This document shows positions 6,190 through 7,610 of a DNA stretch of 7,610 nucleotides, in pieces; the first letter of the stretch is position 1; the number at the start of each line of letters is the position of its first letter. The stretch spans positions 1 to 7,610 of the forward strand of contig CAZDLO010000144.1 of NCBI GenBank assembly GCA_964506325.1. The letters are read 5' to 3'. This DNA is from CAINVV01 sp964506325 (GTDB lineage Bacteria > Bacteroidota > Bacteroidia > Bacteroidales > Prolixibacteraceae). Position numbers and translations under genes: made by a program. The notes under the pieces were generated by a model, which was given only the letters and a program-made list of their open reading frames with translations, ran no database searches and was not told the origin of the DNA.

Positions 6190-6816
6190 TTATTTCCCCT
6201 GTTTCAGAAATAAATGAGATAAAGCAATCATTTTGGAATTCTCAATATGCTGTTTCATCAGTTCTTTTGCATTGACTATGTCCCGCCTGCATAAAGCATC
6301 AATAATCTCAAGATGCTCCTTGATTGTTATCTCTTTCGATTCTTTGTGCATGAAGCCTAATCCCCGGAAACTTTGAATCAAACGTGAAAGCTGGTTCAAC
6401 ATGTCAATCAAACGTTTCTTTCCGGTTGAATTTATGATATAGGAATGAAACTTACCATCCAATTCCGTTTGAAGCTGTATATCTTCATTTTTGGCATTTT
6501 CAATTATTTCCTTCTTTATTTCTATGAGTTTTTGTATACTAATTATCTTGAAGGAGATTTCAAGGCATAATAATTCGAGGGATTTCCTTATTTCATAAAT
6601 TTCTTCTATCTCATCAGCGGAGAAAGGCAATACAGCAGCTCCCTTGTTTGGCAGTATTTTAATGAGGCCATCCTGATCAAGCTGCTGCAATATTGAACGA
6701 ATGGGTGTTCGGCTGGTATTAAATTCCTTCGCAAGAGACTCTTCTTTCAGTCTGGTAGCAACAGTATATTCCCCTAAGATAATCCTGTTGAATAAAATCG
6801 AATAAATATCAGCCAT
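6190..6816 (-). CDS. GntR-family regulator, FadR/FCD type
   Basis: A 208-residue transcriptional regulator. Residues 1-65 form the winged helix-turn-helix, with L-K-E-E-S-L-A-K-E-F-N-T-S-R-T-P-I-R as helix-turn-recognition helix (23-40) and the wing L-P-N-K-G-A-A-V (55-62). Residues 68-200 form an all-helical FCD effector domain with the expected metal-site residues D120 and H124 (L-D-G-K-F-H), H168 (K-E-H-L) and H190 (M-K-Q-H). FCD regulators commonly respond to sugar acids or other small carboxylates, which suits the locus. The start at 6816 gives a slightly short N-terminus, with the first helix beginning at once. It is transcribed divergently from the UxuB-like SDR across a 183-bp gap that holds two TGTATACA palindromes, so it probably controls that gene and itself, and possibly the plus-strand cluster. 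Confidence 0.92.
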   Translation of the reverse strand: MADIYSILFNRIILGEYTVATRLKEESLAKEFNTSRTPIRSILQQLDQDGLIKILPNKGAAVLPFSADEIEEIYEIRKSLELLCLEISFKIISIQKLIEIKKEIIENAKNEDIQLQTELDGKFHSYIINSTGKKRLIDMLNQLSRLIQSFRGLGFMHKESKEITIKEHLEIIDALCRRDIVNAKELMKQHIENSKMIALSHLFLKQGK

Positions 6817-6852
6817 GGTTATGCATTTAAATAAATAAGGTATTCAGGCATA

Positions 6853-6860
6853 CAAATATA
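6853..6860 (-). promoter_or_regulatory. Predicted -7 element for the GntR gene
   Basis: On the minus strand this reads TATATTTG, an exact match to the Bacteroidota -7 consensus TAnnTTTG. It lies 36 bp upstream of the regulator ATG. No TTTG at the expected -33 distance is evident. It is followed by TATGCC, so the element abuts a degenerate TGTATACA-like site (plus strand GGCATACA, 6847-6854), which hints at autoregulation. Confidence 0.5.
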
Positions 6861-6881
6861 ATCAAAAATTATTTTCCATAA

Positions 6882-6889
6882 TGTATACA
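6882..6889. promoter_or_regulatory. Putative GntR operator O1 (TGTATACA)
   Basis: Perfect 8-bp palindrome TGTATACA with AT-rich flanks, of the kind bound by FadR-subfamily GntR regulators. Its centre is 52 bp from the second copy at 6934-6941, close to five helical turns, so the two sites face the same side of the DNA. It lies between the two predicted -7 elements. Confidence 0.6.
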
Positions 6890-6927
6890 AATAAATTATA
6901 TAAGGTCGATAATATTGAATATAATAT

Positions 6928-6935
6928 TATATTTG
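6928..6935 (+). promoter_or_regulatory. Predicted -7 element for the UxuB-like SDR
   Basis: TATATTTG on the plus strand matches TAnnTTTG exactly and lies 64 bp before the SDR ATG, which would give a leader of roughly 55-60 bases. No good -33 TTTG is seen at the usual spacing, which could mean a weak or regulated promoter. Its last three bases overlap the extended palindrome O2. Confidence 0.5.
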
Positions 6936-6942
6936 TATACAA
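6933..6942. promoter_or_regulatory. Putative GntR operator O2 (TTGTATACAA)
   Basis: Perfect 10-bp palindrome sharing the TGTATACA core with O1. It overlaps the 3' end of the predicted -7 box of the divergent SDR, so a bound repressor would block RNA polymerase. The divergent position next to a GntR gene supports the assignment; the regulator itself cannot be proven from the sequence. Confidence 0.65.
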
Positions 6943-6999
6943 TAATCAGGTAATCAGTGATGGCCATTTAAGTGCTTTACAAACGATCTTTCATAATTT

Positions 7000-7610
7000 A
7001 TGGATAAACAAATACTTGAAAAGTTGTTTTCCCTAGAGGGTAAAATAGTAGTCTTAACCGGTGCCGGTGGCATTCTAACAGGTGAAATTGCCATAACAGC
7101 AGCTCAATGCGGAGCTAAAACAATTATACTCGATATTTCTAAAGAAGCTGCCGAAAAGACGGTAGAAATCATAAAAAAACATAATTGTGAGGCAATTTTC
7201 CTGACTTGTGATGTGCTTGATAAAAAGAGTCTGGAAGACTGTTGTGAAAAAATTATCGGCAAATATGGGAAAATTGACTGCCTGGTTAATGGTGCCGGCG
7301 GCAACATACAGGAAGCTACTACTTCTGATTCTCTTTCGTTTTTTGATATCCCCGAAGAAGCAAACAAAAAAGTTATGGACCTTAATTATGCGGGTACCAT
7401 TCTTGCATGCCAGGTATTTGGGAAAGAAATTGCAAAGCAACAACTTGGTTCAATAGTCAATATAGCTTCAATTGCTGCATTCAGGCCTCTTACCCGGGCA
7501 TCAGCTTATGCAGCGGCAAAAGCAGCGGTTATCAATTTTACCCGGTGGCTGGCTGTTTATTTTTGTGACAATTACTCAGCTAAAATCAGGGTTAACGCTA
7601 TTGCCCCAGG
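7000..7610 (+). CDS. D-mannonate oxidoreductase-like SDR, 3' end outside window
   Basis: The first 203 codons of an SDR that runs off the right edge. The N-terminus F-S-L-E-G-K-I-V-V-L-T-G-A-G-G (10-24) starts the Rossmann fold. D45 ends the second strand, which suggests NAD preference. D71 precedes the fourth helix, N-G-A-G-G-N is at 97-102, N129 is in helix 4, S157 is catalytic, and the Y-A-A-A-K pair is Y170/K174, followed by I-R-V-N-A-I-A-P. The N-G-A-G-G-N...A-T-T...S-F-F-D-I stretch is typical of the SDR-type D-mannonate/fructuronate oxidoreductase group, so a sugar-acid substrate is likely. The Gly motif is odd: T-G-A-G-G-I-L-T-G carries Thr where relatives mostly have Gly. The ATG at 7000 fits the domain start. 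It is transcribed away from the GntR gene and is probably its direct target. Confidence 0.9.
   Translation, partial: MDKQILEKLFSLEGKIVVLTGAGGILTGEIAITAAQCGAKTIILDISKEAAEKTVEIIKKHNCEAIFLTCDVLDKKSLEDCCEKIIGKYGKIDCLVNGAGGNIQEATTSDSLSFFDIPEEANKKVMDLNYAGTILACQVFGKEIAKQQLGSIVNIASIAAFRPLTRASAYAAAKAAVINFTRWLAVYFCDNYSAKIRVNAIAP

Noticed and set aside
6190..6213. Inverted repeat TTATTTC/GAAATAA between the convergent transporter and regulator genes as a bidirectional terminator
   Set aside because: The stem is only 7 bp, mostly AT pairs with a 10-base loop, lies inside the regulator's 3' coding end, and has no adjoining T-tract. Too weak to call.

Overview
The window looks like an accessory carbohydrate or sugar-acid catabolism locus of a Bacteroidota bacterium. 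Three things point there: moderate AT-richness, A-rich leaders with little or no Shine-Dalgarno sequence before most starts, and two exact matches to the Bacteroidota -7 promoter element (TAnnTTTG) in the one regulatory intergenic region. Genus and species cannot be told from the sequence alone.

Layout. A plus-strand cluster fills 1-6180: the C-terminal part of a short-chain dehydrogenase (SDR) cut by the window edge; an AllA-like (ureidoglycolate lyase family) cupin; an amidohydrolase-2/L-fuconolactonase-type hydrolase; a LarA-like (DUF2088) protein translationally coupled to the hydrolase; a VOC/glyoxalase-fold protein overlapping the LarA-like gene; a decapitated SDR remnant; a DUF4432 aldose-epimerase-like protein; a 29-codon remnant of a second VOC gene; and a RhaT-family sugar/proton symporter. 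A GntR/FadR-type regulator lies on the minus strand (6190-6816), convergent with the transporter. Across a 183-bp regulatory region it faces a second, D-mannonate-oxidoreductase-like SDR that runs off the right edge.

How the genes may work together (inference): a RhaT-type transporter imports an aldose or deoxy-aldose, the DUF4432 protein interconverts anomers, an SDR oxidises the sugar to a lactone, the amidohydrolase opens the lactone to an aldonate, the LarA-like enzyme acts at C2 of that 2-hydroxyacid (racemase/epimerase chemistry with a nickel-pincer cofactor), and SDRs carry out further alcohol/ketone steps. The VOC and AllA-like proteins would act on later intermediates. No dehydratase, kinase or aldolase is in the window, so the route is incomplete as seen. 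A GntR/FCD regulator that senses a sugar acid would fit.

The most notable structure is a gap-free direct repeat of about 145 bp (3466-3610 and 5001-5145, offset 1535, about 87% identical by hand count). It contains the last 28 codons of the VOC gene plus the entire VOC-transporter spacer, up to the base before the transporter ATG. Between the two copies lie the SDR remnant and the DUF4432 gene. This looks like a scar of recombination that placed an SDR-fragment/DUF4432/VOC-tail segment between the VOC gene and its transporter. A second notable point is that the LarA-like protein keeps the catalytic His and Lys/His residues of lactate racemase at the spacing I recall for LarA, although its context is sugar metabolism. 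A third is a pair of TGTATACA palindromes 52 bp apart in the regulatory region, one overlapping the predicted -7 box of the downstream SDR.
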